Part shown: positions 49,401-60,979 of the stretch, piece after piece
How positions within the stretch are numbered: position 1 is the stretch's first letter
Layout of the letters: each line of letters opens with the position of its first letter
From: Typhlomys cinereus
Taxonomy: Eukaryota; Chordata; Mammalia; Rodentia; Platacanthomyidae
NCBI GenBank assembly: GCA_023101885.1
Contig: JALPQD010000044.1
Coordinates: forward strand, 9,329,565-9,393,564
Direction of reading: 5' to 3'
DNA: 64,000 bases
The notes under the pieces: model-generated
The model's database searches: none
Seen by the model: the letters and a program-made list of their open reading frames with translations, nothing else
What the model was told of the DNA's origin: nothing
Program-made: the position numbers and the translations under genes

Positions 49401-51486
49401 CACCAAACCAGAGAACCATAACAGTTGTGGCCTCCACCCTTCAGTCACCTCACACCTCATTGCCTTCAGTCCTTCCTGTTAAACCAGCAGGTTTTTTTTC
49501 ATGAGTGGATCATTGTCTTTCAAATTGGACACAGTCACTGATGTTGCCCATGTTGGTACTAGTGGAAGGGACATAGTGGGAGTGACCACGAAGCAGTTTA
49601 AGGAAAGAGGGGCAAATTGGTGTGGTTTGGGATATGGTACACTGAGGTGATAGCTGCTTCAGTTCAAATGGAAAATTGGTATGCTGCCTGGTTGGTAGCC
49701 TGGAAGGTAAATCAGACTTGCCTGGACATCAGTGGTCACCAGAGTTTCTCAAGCAAATGTGAGGAAGGAGATATAGTTAAGATTGGGAAGACTCTTCTGA
49801 AACCGACAGAAGAGTGTCAGAAATTTCTGTCAGATGTTCCCTGTGCTCTGCTTGGGTATAGTAAGGGTGATTCCTTTGCTATTTTGAAAACTAGGTCGGT
49901 GAAATTCCCACCATAACGTGGAAGGACGTCATGAAAAAGGGTCAGAAACATGTGGTACAGCTTTTATTGAAAGGTAACATTTTTTTCTGTGAACTTATGA
50001 GATAGTTCAGGTTGCTTATTATGATTGTTCTTTATTTGTTAATTTTAAAGTCACTCTACAGTTATAATAAATTAATAGAAATAGTTGGTTTGATTTTCTT
50101 GTTAACACCAGTGATCCTTCACTTGGGTAGATATGGTGTAAAATAAGGAAAGGGGTATATAGAACTTGATGTTATGATCCTCTGACCATTGTACTAAATG
50201 AGGCTATATTGTCTTATTGTTTTCATTGGTTTTTTTTTTTTGCATTGTTAGGATTCAAGTAATGAAAGATATTTTGAAATTGCAGGAAGATAAGAGACTC
50301 TTAAGAAATGATTATGAAGTTCTCCAAAGGGGCAGAAGTTGCAGAGGCACTCATTTATCTGCACAGGCATGGTAAGATAGGGCAGGCTACTCTCTTCTCA
50401 CAGCACAGCATAGCTTATCTTTTCACAGTCTTTCCCTGCTGGAATGTCAGATACACACAACTAACTCCTGGATGTGCTGTTCTGGGTGGGTAGACATGAG
50501 AAGGATGTGGTTGCTTTCCCTGGTATGAATTGCAGGTTTATGTACAGATATATACCCTCTACCTAGGAAGATCATATCCAGTTTTCACCTGGCTGCCGCA
50601 GTAGTTTTTCCCTTACAGAGCACCTGGGAGAGAGGACTAGAAGAATTTTCATACGCTCCTCCAGTGAAGTGTTCACAGATATCTCTACACAATGTCTAGG
50701 TGAAAGAGGGGAACTAAAGGGAGAGTACAGGGATCTGTAAACTCTGCCTTTTAGCAGTAGAAGCAGTCCAGTGTCCTTGTTTGTGTTCCTGTTCTTCAAT
50801 AAATTAGAATGGTAGAGTTTCTGTCCTTATGCCATAGAGAGTATGTCCTGCCAGGACCTCATATACTGGTAGTCCTCATCACTTCCAGAAAATTTGAAAT
50901 TGTTTTCAAATGACCTTTTGGTTTTTTAAAATGCCCACCATCATTGATTATAGAGTGCACAGCCTGATTTTCCACATCAAAGCAGATTCAGCAATATAAA
51001 TGCAATCCCTCCTTCACATAGACCCTATTCCATCTGCAGACAAGGAATGTTCAGAAGTCAAATTTTGTGCTTACATTGTAAATGGTATCATCTGGAAGAG
51101 CTAATTTTCTGCCACTTCAGCCTTAGCTGATAAGTGATAAAAATTTGAATGTACACAATTTTCTATTTCAGTGTCATTTAATATATTTCTTCCCATTTAA
51201 TAAAGTTTAAATAATAACATTGATACATACTCTAGCATGAATTCTTAAAATTAAAAAGTAGTAAATTGGCATCCTAAGTATTCATTGTAGATTTACTTAG
51301 GCCATATTGCTAGAAAATAAAAAGTTGTAAATTACTTTACACTTGTATGTGAAAGAAATATATGTACATATAATAAGTATATATGTAACTATTTAAGAAA
51401 ATATTCCAAGTAGAGGCCAAAAGAGCAAATCAAATCTTGAGGAGACAGGTTCACTCACCACTTCATGTATTTATACATATTTTCAT
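49401..51486 (+). other. Non-repetitive segment with open runs
   Basis: Unlike its surroundings, this stretch shows no repeat. The plus strand is open for 99 codons at 49617-49916, without a recognisable family. Around 50230-50375 there is an exon-like arrangement: a T-rich tract, an AG at 50284-50285 (ATTGCAG), an 86-bp segment open in one frame, and GTAAGA at 50371. I do not recognise a protein. It may be unique intergenic DNA, an old pseudogene or a fragment of a real transcript. Confidence 0.3.
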
Positions 51487-51505
51487 ATTCCCTGACTTTT
51501 TTTTT

Positions 51506-51551
<46 letters not shown>

Positions 51552-51781
51552 TAGAGGGCACTGTGAGTCCCTGTGGACTTCAGGAATCCTACTGGAATGC
51601 TTGTACCTCCTTCTTCCTTCACTCTCTGGGATTTCCCTAGCTCTGCTCACCAGGACTGGAACTACAGGCTACCACCTTTTCTGCCTGAAGTTTTTATGTG
51701 GGACCTAGGATCACAACCTTCTACTTTTGAGGCAGAGTCAACACCTGAGCCCTTTCTCCAGCCCAGTATTCCTTGATTTTT
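51487..51781 (-). mobile_element. tRNA-derived SINE, variant II, antisense
   Basis: The SINE itself is 51501-51764, with its (GT)n tail side at 51511-51549 and its head ending CTTTCTCCAGCCC. The diverged 14-bp target duplication ATTCC(C/T)TGA(C/T)TTTT is at 51487-51500 and 51768-51781. Confidence 0.9.
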
Positions 51782-51910
51782 GAGGGAGGAGGATTGTATG
51801 TCTCATCTAAAACTGAGTGATTAAACAGTCATCTGTTCTCCTTGGACCATCAACTATTACTGAGCAAACATTTTGGGCTACAGATTGTTAATTGCATAAA
51901 TCTAGAGGCT

Positions 51911-52129
51911 TGGACTGGAGAGATGGCTCAGAGGTTAAGACTGTGCCTCAAAAGCATAAGGTCCTGAATTTGGATCCCAGGTCTCATAAATACCAGGTGG
52001 AAACAGCAGAGGCTTGCACTTTCCACCCTGGTGGGTAGAGCCTGGGAAATCCCAGAGTGAAGCAAAAGGAGATAGAAGCAATTCAGGATGGCTCCCCAAG
52101 TCACACTTGGTCCCCCACAGGGACACATG

Positions 52130-52165
<36 letters not shown>

Positions 52166-52178
52166 CAAATAAACTTTT
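51911..52178 (+). mobile_element. tRNA-derived SINE, variant II
   Basis: The head is at 51911 (TGGACTGGAGAGATGGCTCA), with a variant II body, (CA)n at 52133-52162 and AAATAAACT at the end. A diverged target duplication of about 14 bp (AAATCTAGAGGCTT and AAATCTGGAGGGTT) flanks it. Confidence 0.9.
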
Positions 52179-52655
52179 TTAAAAAATCTGGAGGGTTAAT
52201 GCTATTGTCTGTATATGAGAGAGAACATGTGGCTTTTGTCTTTATGGAACTAACTTATTTCACTCAGTATAATTTTTCTCCATAAGCAGTTTAATTAAAA
52301 AAGAGGACAGCCATTATTTTTGTAGATTACCTAGGGATATAACTTGCAAAGGCTTTAAAGTATTAAAATATAAATAATAATATGATGTTTAAGGGCGGTT
52401 CAGTTTACCTGAAAAACTTAGAAATTAGAAAAGAAGAAAACCATTCCTGTGAAATTTCATTTAGAATAGAATTTTGACCTTTTTTATCCTTTCAAAATTT
52501 CATACATCTGTGTAATGAGCTTCAATCATATTGACCTACTATCCTATATTATCCTGTTTCCTCCCACTGATCCTTTTCTTTCTCCCCAGTCCTCCCCTTA
52601 TTTCATCTTTTTTCTTCCTTCCTTTTCTTTTTCTTTCTCTCTCTTTTCCCTCCCT
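52179..52655. other. Intergenic DNA, nothing recognised
   Basis: AT-rich sequence leading into a pyrimidine-rich tract. No gene was found. Confidence 0.4.
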
Positions 52656-52758
52656 CCCTCTTTTCTTCCTTCCTTCCTTCCTTCCTTCCTTCCTTCCTTC
52701 CTTCCTTCCTTCCTTCTTTCCTTTCTTCCTTCCTTTCTTCTTTCTTTCTCTCTCTCTT
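52560..52758 (+). repeat. (TTCC)n-rich pyrimidine tract
   Basis: Mixed C/T sequence with an uninterrupted TTCC run at about 52663-52713 and TTTC/TTCC variants after it. The open frames across it (both strands) are artefacts. Confidence 0.95.
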
Positions 52759-52899
52759 GCCCAATACATGAGTGGAAGTAAGGTGGAATCTTCGTAGTTA
52801 GAGAAATTTTTCCCTGAAAGGGTTTCTAGTGCCTGACATATTATCATTGTAGTTTATGCTGTTTTGCAGTTTTCCAAGCAACCTTTTTCTACTGTGTAC

Positions 52900-54290
52900 A
52901 GAGATCACCATAAGAGTGAGTGTAAACCAGGGTTATCTAGCCAGCTCTTATCTTCTAAGATTTACATCCTACTCTGGCGCCCCGCGTTTACAGAGATTTC
53001 TGTAGTCCCTCCCTCAAGGTATTAGCACAGAGAAAGCTTGGCGTTCATTGGTTCCCGACCTCAAGTGATTCCTTTGAAAGAAGCTGCTGGAGGAGTACCC
53101 ACACACACACACACACACCTTGCTGTGTGGCAAGCATGCGCGCATGTGTCATCGCTGGAGGGTTGTGCTAGCTCTGTTGCACAGATTGGGGGTGGGGCGT
53201 GTGAAAATTCTGCAGATGCAGCTGGTCCTGCTCAGAGAAGTTCCTGGAGATGACGGCTGCCTCTGCATGATGAACGGTCAGCAGAGACGATGAAGGTCAG
53301 GTCTTTGGGAGATACCTTTCACATGGGGAACGTTCATTTTTACTCATCAGGTACCCTAAGATTTTAGGGCTTAGGATGTTGAGTTATGACTTGGCAATTC
53401 TGTACCCAAAGTCTTTGATCTGGAGAGCCCGATCCTAAACCTATGGTGGGAGGGCGTGGTTTCAAGTGACTTGCTCTGCGTTGCCCTAGCTTCACATTGC
53501 CTCTGAATCAGTCTGCCGTTGTCAAGTCAGTTTCTCTGAGTTAAAGTTTGTCTTCCCAATTTGAGGCAGTGGTTGCAGGTTAGTGGTGTAGGGGGAGTGA
53601 GGGCAGGGACTAGAAAAACACACAATTGGTTTGGAGGCTGAGGTGGCAGGCAGCCGTAGAGCATTTACATTATGTCTCTGCCTAGTATTTGGGGGTGTGA
53701 GGTGGTGGTTACTTTAAAGAAATTTGAGTGCAACGCAGGAGAAAACTTGGGAGTGACAGCAAAATTGAGAATCCATGAGTTAGATATTACAGATCATGAC
53801 AGTATGGAACTACCAGGGTTTCTGCCCCTGTGGGAGTGTGCGTGTTAGGGTTATAGCGTAGGAAGTACTGCATCCTTGGCGAAAATAAGAAAGAGTGGTG
53901 GACAGAGTAAATTAGATTAAAGAGGGAATGTCATTAGTGTGTGTCTGAGCTGAATGAGTGAGTCAGCAGAATTACCAGGAAAGGTGTGGGGTGAAAGCAA
54001 GCATCTGGCACAGAAAGCAAGCATCTGGCACAGAAGGTAATTGCTGGAAAAATAACCATATAAATGTTCTGAGATCTCACAGGGCAATTCAGTTTGGATA
54101 TTGTGATCATGCTTTAGTGTCTTTTATTTATTATTTTTGCAATATTACCCAGATCCTACAATAATATCTGATTTTGTTTTAGTGTTTATCTTGATTTACT
54201 CTGATCTTTTGCTTTGGCCTAATTTCCTGTGGTGCTCGCTGTTTATAAGATATATAAGTAGCAAGCAAATTTTTCTTTTAGGCCTCTCCT
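52900..54290. other. GC-richer unique segment, promoter-like motifs
   Basis: No repeat was recognised apart from a CA run (53100-53119) and a direct duplication of AAAGCAAGCATCTGGCACAG at about 53995-54034. Around 52975-53290 GC is locally raised, with GGCGCCCCGCG at 52976, an inverted CCAAT (ATTGG) at 53048 and GGGGTGGGGCGTG at 53190. This is compatible with an old CpG promoter or retrocopy 5' end. I found no open frame that starts here and continues. Confidence 0.3.
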
Positions 54291-54299
54291 GACAGATAA

Positions 54300-54493
54300 G
54301 GCCACAGCACATGCCTTTTTTGTTCTTGGCATGGTAATTTTGTTTTTCATCAAGCTGGTGTTTTGAATCAAGACTTTGAAGAGTATCTTCAAATACAAAG
54401 GTACGATGATCAGTACCAGCAACCAAAGGAGGCCATTTTTTCAGAAGTTCCAGCACAAGATGGTGGCCTCTTCCCCGCAGCACAGAAAGGGTA
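54300..54493 (+). other. Open 64-codon segment of unknown origin
   Basis: The plus strand is open from 54300 to the TAA at 54492 with a composition unlike its AT-rich surroundings: two cysteines close together near the start, then an acidic and Gln-rich stretch (DFEEYLQIQRYDDQYQQPKE) and a Pro/Gly-rich end. An AG preceded by a T-rich tract lies at 54280, and GGGTAATG follows at 54489. There is no start codon in frame near the beginning, so it would have to be an internal piece or a pseudogene fragment. Product not recognised. Confidence 0.3.
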
Positions 54494-55200
54494 ATGTCAT
54501 GGGTTTGCTTGTTTGCTTAGTTTATCACAGCTGGAATTACCACTCTACCCTAAAAGTGCTGCAGTAGGGTAGGGAGTTGTGCACAGGGGCACAACGGAGA
54601 AGATGGGTACTCCTGCTTTGGTCTGGGAACGATGGCTGCAATGTGCCTCCCATGACTGCCACTTCTGCTTCATCATGTTTCAGTGGAGTGGCAGTAGAGG
54701 AGCATGGGATTGCAAGGCTCCCCTTAGTCAGATTGATAGCTGACCCATCCCACAGTGTCACAGTGAAGGAGGGGAAATGAATGCAGGAAACATCAGGGAT
54801 TTTTGCAGCCTCCATTGTCATGGGTTGGCAGATTTCCCCATGTCACTGATCTTCTGTATTTTTGTAAACTGATGCCGTGTAAATCTTCAGGCATGTAAAG
54901 GCATGAACACTTAGATCATACTGGGTTACCTCAGGCAACCACCATCATTACTAGAGATTGTTACTCTGTTTTCAAATGTTCCCATTAATTTTTATATATC
55001 TCCTTTATGTGTTGCACATAGTGTGATTCTCCATTTTGCCAAAAAGACTTCAACAACCTTTTATCAAAACTCCATTACATTCTCTACTTGCTTTCCACAC
55101 AATGATACAATTAAGTAAAAACAAAACAAAACACTGATTTACTTCTTCATAAACATGGATGCCTATGTATATCAAAGAAAGGAAATAAGAAAAACAGTAT
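54494..55200. other. Unique intergenic DNA
   Basis: No repeat or gene was recognised. The stretch 54540-54830 is open on both strands for about 70-95 codons, without a recognisable product. Confidence 0.35.
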
Positions 55201-55204
55201 ATTA

Positions 55205-55345
55205 TCAAGTTTTTGCTGTGTGCTCTTAATCCTAGTTTATGGGAAGTTAAACAATGAAGATCAATAAATGAAGCCAGCACTGACTACACAGTGAGTTAAG
55301 CCCCAACTAGCTGCCATATTGAGACCTCGTCTCACAACAAAGAAA
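55205..55345 (+). mobile_element. Degenerate B1-like SINE
   Basis: The order GTGCTCTTAATCCTAGTTT, then GCCAGCACTGACTACACAGTGAG, then TGAGACCTCGTCTCACAACAAAG follows the 7SL-derived rodent B1. It is highly diverged. Confidence 0.55.
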
Positions 55346-56879
55346 TAATTTTTTAAATGACACACTATGCCATTAAGAAATGTCAGCTTTGAAAATTTAT
55401 AACAAATGAGAAATGGTAAATGCAGAATATAAAATGTTAACAGTTTTCAATGAACAATAAAATGAAAAGAGGGACACTCACTGTTTTGAATGCGATTAAT
55501 AGCCATTTGATTAGCCCTTAGGTGAAATATGTATTAAAATCAAGCACTCATTTCTTTTTCTTTCAAGTTGTCAACAAAATTAATTTTTGCCCATTTTTTA
55601 AGGTTTTGCTTCATTTGAATTTTTTGTTTTTATTTACTTTTAATGTTGCGTACATGAATATAGCAAATTCATAATACTTTCAACTTTTTACCCCTCAGTC
55701 CCATGTCCCATCTTCCCTCCTTTTCCCCTTTCAACCCTTCATCTCCATCCTATTTTCAAATCTTTTCACCTCTGTAGCCCACTGTTTTCCATCAAGTTTG
55801 TCTTTGATAACTATGCCTGATATGCTTCTTGCTCCAGCAATTATCATAGATCAGTGGGTATACCATTGAAGAAAGCATCTTTCTTTTCATCTCCATTAGC
55901 ATTAGTCCTTGTCAATTTCTCTCAAAAATGCAATTATAATATATGTGTCAAGTCATCTTTGCCTCACTGGGACACATTCCACTTGGTCAACATGAATGAT
56001 TTATTTGTTGTTCTATTGAATTTTGTTTTCTAGTACTTTGCACATATTTCTGTACTATTAATACTTTCTTTAGAGATTTCAACTGTCTTCTTATTTGCAT
56101 GTAATTGTTTGATATTGATATCAGGGATAAGGCTAGCCTTCTAAAATAAGTTTTCATAGTATTCATTTCCTTTCAAATTTTTAATATTTTTTAAATTTAT
56201 TTGACAGAATCATATATGTATACAGTATTTTGATTATTTCCATCCCTAATACATACCCTCAAACCTTCCAACATGCCCCTTCTTTTGCAAGTTTTTGAAA
56301 AGTTTGAATATTGATATTGTTTAGGGTTAATTTTGTTTGTTGGTTTGATTGGATTGAGAAATACCTAGAAGATCAGTAAAAGCACACTTCTGTGAGTATT
56401 CATGAGAGTATTTCTATAGATAATTAGCTGTTGGGAGTGGGAACCTGTGACGATAAGTAGAAAAAAATCTAATCATAGATTGGATGTGGCATGGGTTGAG
56501 AGGAAAAAAGTGAGAAGACTGGAAGCTCTGGTTTTTCTCTCTACTTCTGGCTTCCATAATTTGATTTTTTTTCTGCTTTGGCGTCTTTTCCCTTCACAAG
56601 ATGTGCTCATAACATCTGAAAATGTGAGTCAGTGTGAATAATTCCTGACTTCAAGGTATTAGTCACAAAGATAGAAAAAGTAATTCATACAGTAAATTTC
56701 CCCTAGATGTGGGACATTGTGAATATCTCTCTGTCTATTGAGAATGCCATGCATAGGGTCATGTATGACAGCAATGATGAGGGATTGAAGCCCTAGACAA
56801 TGGTAGAACTTAGCTCAAAGATCTTCTGAGATGCCAAAGACCGCAGCTCTCTCTAAATGCCCCTGAGAATATCCAGACC
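55346..56879. other. AT-rich intergenic DNA
   Basis: No gene was found. 55620-55760 may be an old antisense L1 3' end (T-rich, then CCCCTCAGTCCCATGTCCCA). 56330-56640 contains GATTGGATTGAGAAATACCTAG and AGTAAAAGCACACTTCTG, blocks seen in an old interspersed repeat that I cannot name. Confidence 0.4.
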
Positions 56880-58225
56880 GACATACTGTCACTAATAAAT
56901 TATATCAGACTTTAAAAATTTACACCAATGTTCTTCAAAATACTCCATAGAGATAAAGGAACACTACCAGTCTTACTTTATGAAGCCTGTAGTATCCTGA
57001 CACCCAAAACAAATAAAGTCAAACTGAAGCAAAAATAAATAAATAAACAAATAAAATAATGGCAACAAAACTCAGAAAAGTTTTGAGCAGTCTAAGTATG
57101 GGTTAATACATATCAACCAATAAATACACACATCCTATAAAGAGACAGAAGCAGTACAGTCATCTCAGCACATGCAGAATGGCCTTTAGCAAAGTACAAT
57201 CAATATACCTTTATGATAAAAAAAATTCTGACTTTCAATGGTTTCCAGAGGCCTACTATCTACTACGTGATGTCACGGCCAATGTGGCAACTCATGCAAC
57301 AAATCCAGAGCCACGGCTTCCCGCCGGAAGTGGAGGAGCAGGACGTCAGCGCCCTTCCCATGTCCTGTGCTCAGGAAAGTGGGCTGGACCGGCCCCCGGC
57401 CGCCTGCGCTTCTGCCAGCATCAATGTGTAGATAGCTCTTGTAGCTTGAAGTAAGGGCTCTGGGGACCATTTAACTTGATTACTGCTAGTTTTGAAGGGT
57501 CTTTGGAAGAGTAGGGTTGGCACAGATGCAGCCATGTGGAAGGCTAGGAGATGGGGTCACACTTATCTGTGTTCCTATGGAAACTATTTGAATATTTGTT
57601 TTATATGGATTTTTATTCACTTTTCAAACCTGATACTAGAGTGTGCCCCTCAGCTGCTGAGCAAGCATTTGTAGCTTGTACAATGGCAGAATGGGCCAAA
57701 AACTTAAGTGTTGTGACCCATTTTGAAAATAAAGTCTCTTGAAAGAATTAGAAAAAAAAATTCTGAAAAAACATAGGATTTAAGCACATTAAAATCTATG
57801 CTTAACAAGCTTGAACTCAATGTTGAACTAAATCATAATAAAATTAAAGGCATTTCCACTTGAATCAGTAATGAAAAGAGTTGTCTAAATTCTCTACAGT
57901 TGCAATATAGTCCTTGAATTGTTACCTAGAGCTGTAAAAACAGATTTAAAAATGAAAGTAAAGGATACAAACAGAAAAGTAAAAAATCAAATTATATTTA
58001 TTTTCAAAGTATGTGATCTAATATGTAACAGACCACAAGATGTGATCAGAAAATTATTATAGTTGATAAAGCTTTTCAAAAATCTCCCTACAAAAACTAG
58101 TAGGACAGAATAATGATTGTACTAGGACAGAAACCATGGAAACAACCCCATTCATACTTAGGAATAATCCTAACCAAGCAAGTGAAAGATTCCTAAAATG
58201 TAAATTTTAACTGATGAAGATAAAA
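56880..58225 (+). mobile_element. Old L1 ORF2 fragment split by retrocopy
   Basis: Sense ORF2 remnants are at 56880-57231 (CTTACTTTATGAAGCCTGTA, then AGCACATGCAGAATGGCCTT) and continue at 57767-58225 (GGCATTTCCACTTGAATCAG, then ATAATCCTAACCAAGCAAGTG). It belongs to a more diverged subfamily than the L1 at 37.9 kb. Many stops are present. Confidence 0.75.
57218..57766 (+). pseudogene. Retrocopy 3' end of an unidentified gene
   Basis: The insert 57232-57752 lies between a target duplication of about 14 bp (AAAAAAAATTCTGA, at 57218-57231 and 57753-57766). It is GC-rich for its first 200 bp, with an open frame entering from 57249 and ending TAG at 57429. The C-terminal stretch includes WQLMQQIQSHGFPPEVEEQD. 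A 3' UTR of about 300 bp follows with AATAAA at 57728 and a poly(A) run at 57752. The 5' end is truncated, so the parent protein is seen only as its last 60 residues. I do not recognise it with confidence. The frame is intact but has no promoter or start. Confidence 0.8.
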
Positions 58226-59803
58226 TATTTTTGAGACTCAGAAATTTAATATTTCAACCCTCTGAGATTATCATGACATCTGAGCAAGAATGAAGACCGT
58301 AATTACTCAATTACCTTCTATCTCAGGGTCTTATTTACCATCAGCTTGCCCAACAGGCTCATCTATTTACTGATAAATTGAAATTTCCCCATGAAGGGGA
58401 CTGTATATTTACACATTCCCTCAGCTATCAATCACCAGCAATGAATGAATGACCCCATAAGTCAGATTTCCAGTGGATGCTTTACTGTGATCCTGTTTCT
58501 ACACTCCTCTTTGTCTGCCTCAGTCCATTCAACCAGCCTATTCACATCTGTAAATTTTAAGTACCCAATTAACTTTTTGCATGGTTTTCTGAGGAGACAT
58601 GAATGATAATTATCTCAGTCAACAGACCAAGGCCTAGTTTGCATATCCAGAGGATATATGCAGAAGAAGTTCTAGGCATTACAGAAGTGTGGACGACTCA
58701 AAGTCAGCTGCATCATCAAGTACCCCAACACAGAATGGCTCAAAAAAAATGAAACCCTGGTATTCCCTCCACAACTTACAGTTGCTTCTTCTAGAAAGAC
58801 TATACTCTCTCCAACAATTGTTTACTAATTTTATAACCTAGGGCATAGATCTTAAGATCTTGTGAGTTTCTTGAGATGTGTTAAGTTTTGTCAGCTGTTT
58901 CAGTCTTCTAGACCTATCTACAAGAGGACATGTTTCCAGTTGCAGGGAATCATTGTTGTTTGTTCGGTTCATTAGTTACTATCAACTAAGCTCAAACTCA
59001 TAGAAGATATAAATAAAAGGAAAACTCAAGAGTCATAAAATTTACAAAGAAAAATGTATGGATGGTATTTACCAGCAGATCCTGCACAAAGAAAGGAAAT
59101 GTTTGATATGGGAAATATTTGAGAAAGTTTAAAGTACAAAATTAATAGCCAAAGAATTTTTTGGTAGGATAAAACTTCCTTTAATCTTCTGTGAAAGCTG
59201 CTGAATCAGGCCATAAACTCTCCTCCTAGAAAGAGATCTCTAAACTCCTAATCCTTTCATTCCTTGACTTGCATTTCAAAACTACATGCCACACTATGGC
59301 TTGAGGAATTAGTCACTTCTGTATTCACAGCACCACCTAGTAGCCAACAAAACGGGAATTGGAAGACAGCGGTAGGGTGGGCGACAAATAAGACAATGGC
59401 GATAAAAATTCTGAAAAGTTAGAGGTCAAAAGTGAGAAAATAGCTGTGTATATTTCAGCAGGTTTTCTAAAAATTTGTGATTCAAAGTTAAAGCATAATG
59501 CATAATTAATGTAGAAGAAGTTAATTTATAATGATTCCCACTAAAGGAAAATGGAAGATTTGTTCCTTTCTATTTTTCCTATCACCTACTACACTTACAG
59601 CTGAAGTTAAAGATCTTTATGACTCCCGTTAAGCTGACTGAATTTACATAAAAATATGGATGTGCATAAGTATGGACATATACAAAGTTTATATTTGACT
59701 GTGAAATTATTTCAATTGACTTTGCGCTATGATATTTATCCTCAATTAATTGTGTGTGGGGGCTTGTCTGTCTGCAAATTTGTCTCTAAAGTGCTTGAGA
59801 GGA
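58226..59803. other. AT-rich intergenic DNA
   Basis: No gene or clear mobile element was recognised in 1.6 kb. Confidence 0.4.
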
Positions 59804-59810
59804 AACTCTT

Positions 59811-60174
59811 TTTTTTTTTTCTTTTTTCAATGTTTATTTGTTTTTTTTTTCCAATCATGCAAAGTTAATAGGTACCCCATCGCCTCCAACCCTCCCCGGT
59901 CCCCCTTGCTCCCTTCCCCTCTTTTCCTCTTCCTTTTATCCCCGTCCCTCCCTTTCTCCCAATGTCACCCTCTTCCCAACCATTCCTTGGAGCATCCTTT
60001 AGCGTGAATGTCAAACTTCCCTCTGAGTCCTCCACTCTAATGAGGTGTGAGGACTCAGTGGCATTGCCCAGAGCCCTTTGTTGTGCTCCCCTTTAATATG
60101 GGAACACTATTGTGACTGTTAATCCCTTGCCTCTAAGGATCCTAGTCCCTGTGATCCATGTTAGACTTTGGGGG
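59811..60174 (-). mobile_element. L1 3' UTR insertion, 364 bp
   Basis: An antisense L1 tail has a T-rich start at 59811-59853, the C/T-rich tract at 59876-59990 and the 3' UTR up to 60174. A short target duplication ACTCTT lies at 59805-59810 and 60175-60180. Confidence 0.85.
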
Positions 60175-60180
60175 ACTCTT

Positions 60181-60530
60181 AAGCTAAAACATTGAAGAAT
60201 TGTGCTGTTGCACACTTTACAGCATGGCGGTGATGCCCTGGCTCCATCTGCATGGAGACGCTGGGCCTTGGATGCTTCCCCTGTTTGTGCTCTGGCCTCA
60301 CTGCAGACTTCCAGTGTTTCTGCCAGCATTTCCGGGAGAAAGCAGGAAGTAAGCTATGAAGGGGCGGGGCAGGGACACCAAGGGCAGATGCTGGTGGCCA
60401 CTGGCAGCTGTGGCTCTTGCAGGGCGAAGCCTGGCTCACTCCTCCCCCTGTGGTTTCCTTTTTCTGCTCCTGGGTTGCTGGTTTTCCTTAAAACTTTCAT
60501 AGGGAAAGTTCTTTAAGTTCTTTGTACACC
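60181..60530 (+). other. GC-rich island, origin unclear
   Basis: This 350-bp patch is much richer in GC than its neighbours, with a GGGGCGGGGC box at 60361-60370. The plus strand is open for 104 codons at 60202-60516 and the minus strand for over 75 in two frames, which reflects composition. The product is not recognised. A retrocopy fragment (3' UTR) or an old promoter is possible. Confidence 0.35.
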
Positions 60531-60979
60531 AAAAACTTTAGCGTGTATTATTTTCCTTAGGGTTCCTTTTGTTGTTTTAGTTTTTGTTCCTTAACTTTAA
60601 CACAGAGCTGTTTACATTTCTTTGTTGTTTTTATTTTCCCAGAAAAACAGCTCTAGTTTTTACTGTGGTATATATCTATCTATAGATAGATATTCTCTAG
60701 ATAGATATATATAATAATGACATAACCTTGTACCCTTTCAACAGTAATAGTTGCATTTCTGTTACAATAATGGATGTAAATTTATATTAGGATTATCATA
60801 AATATTGTTTTAATAACTTACTTTATTTACATTTGTCTACATTCTCTTATTTTTTCCCAAAACTTTTTAAACGTTTTTAAACAATAAGAGTCACAAAATT
60901 GATACATTTTCCAAATACATTTGTAGAACTATCAGAGAGTCAAGTATTAGCAAAACAGGGAAAATCTCTATACAAGCTT
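60531..60979. other. AT-rich DNA with palindromic TATC/GATA run
   Basis: No gene was found. It includes a perfect 22-bp palindrome (60672-60693) made of TATC repeated and mirrored as GATA. Confidence 0.6.
60672..60693. repeat. Perfect 22-bp palindrome
   Basis: The left arm ATATCTATCTA is the exact reverse complement of the right arm TAGATAGATAT with no spacer. A second partial arm (CTAGATAGATATATATA at 60698-60714) gives an alternative pairing. Confidence 0.95.

Noticed and set aside
52515..52847. Leu/Phe/Ser-rich and Lys/Arg/Glu-rich open frames
   Set aside because: They derive from the TTCC microsatellite.
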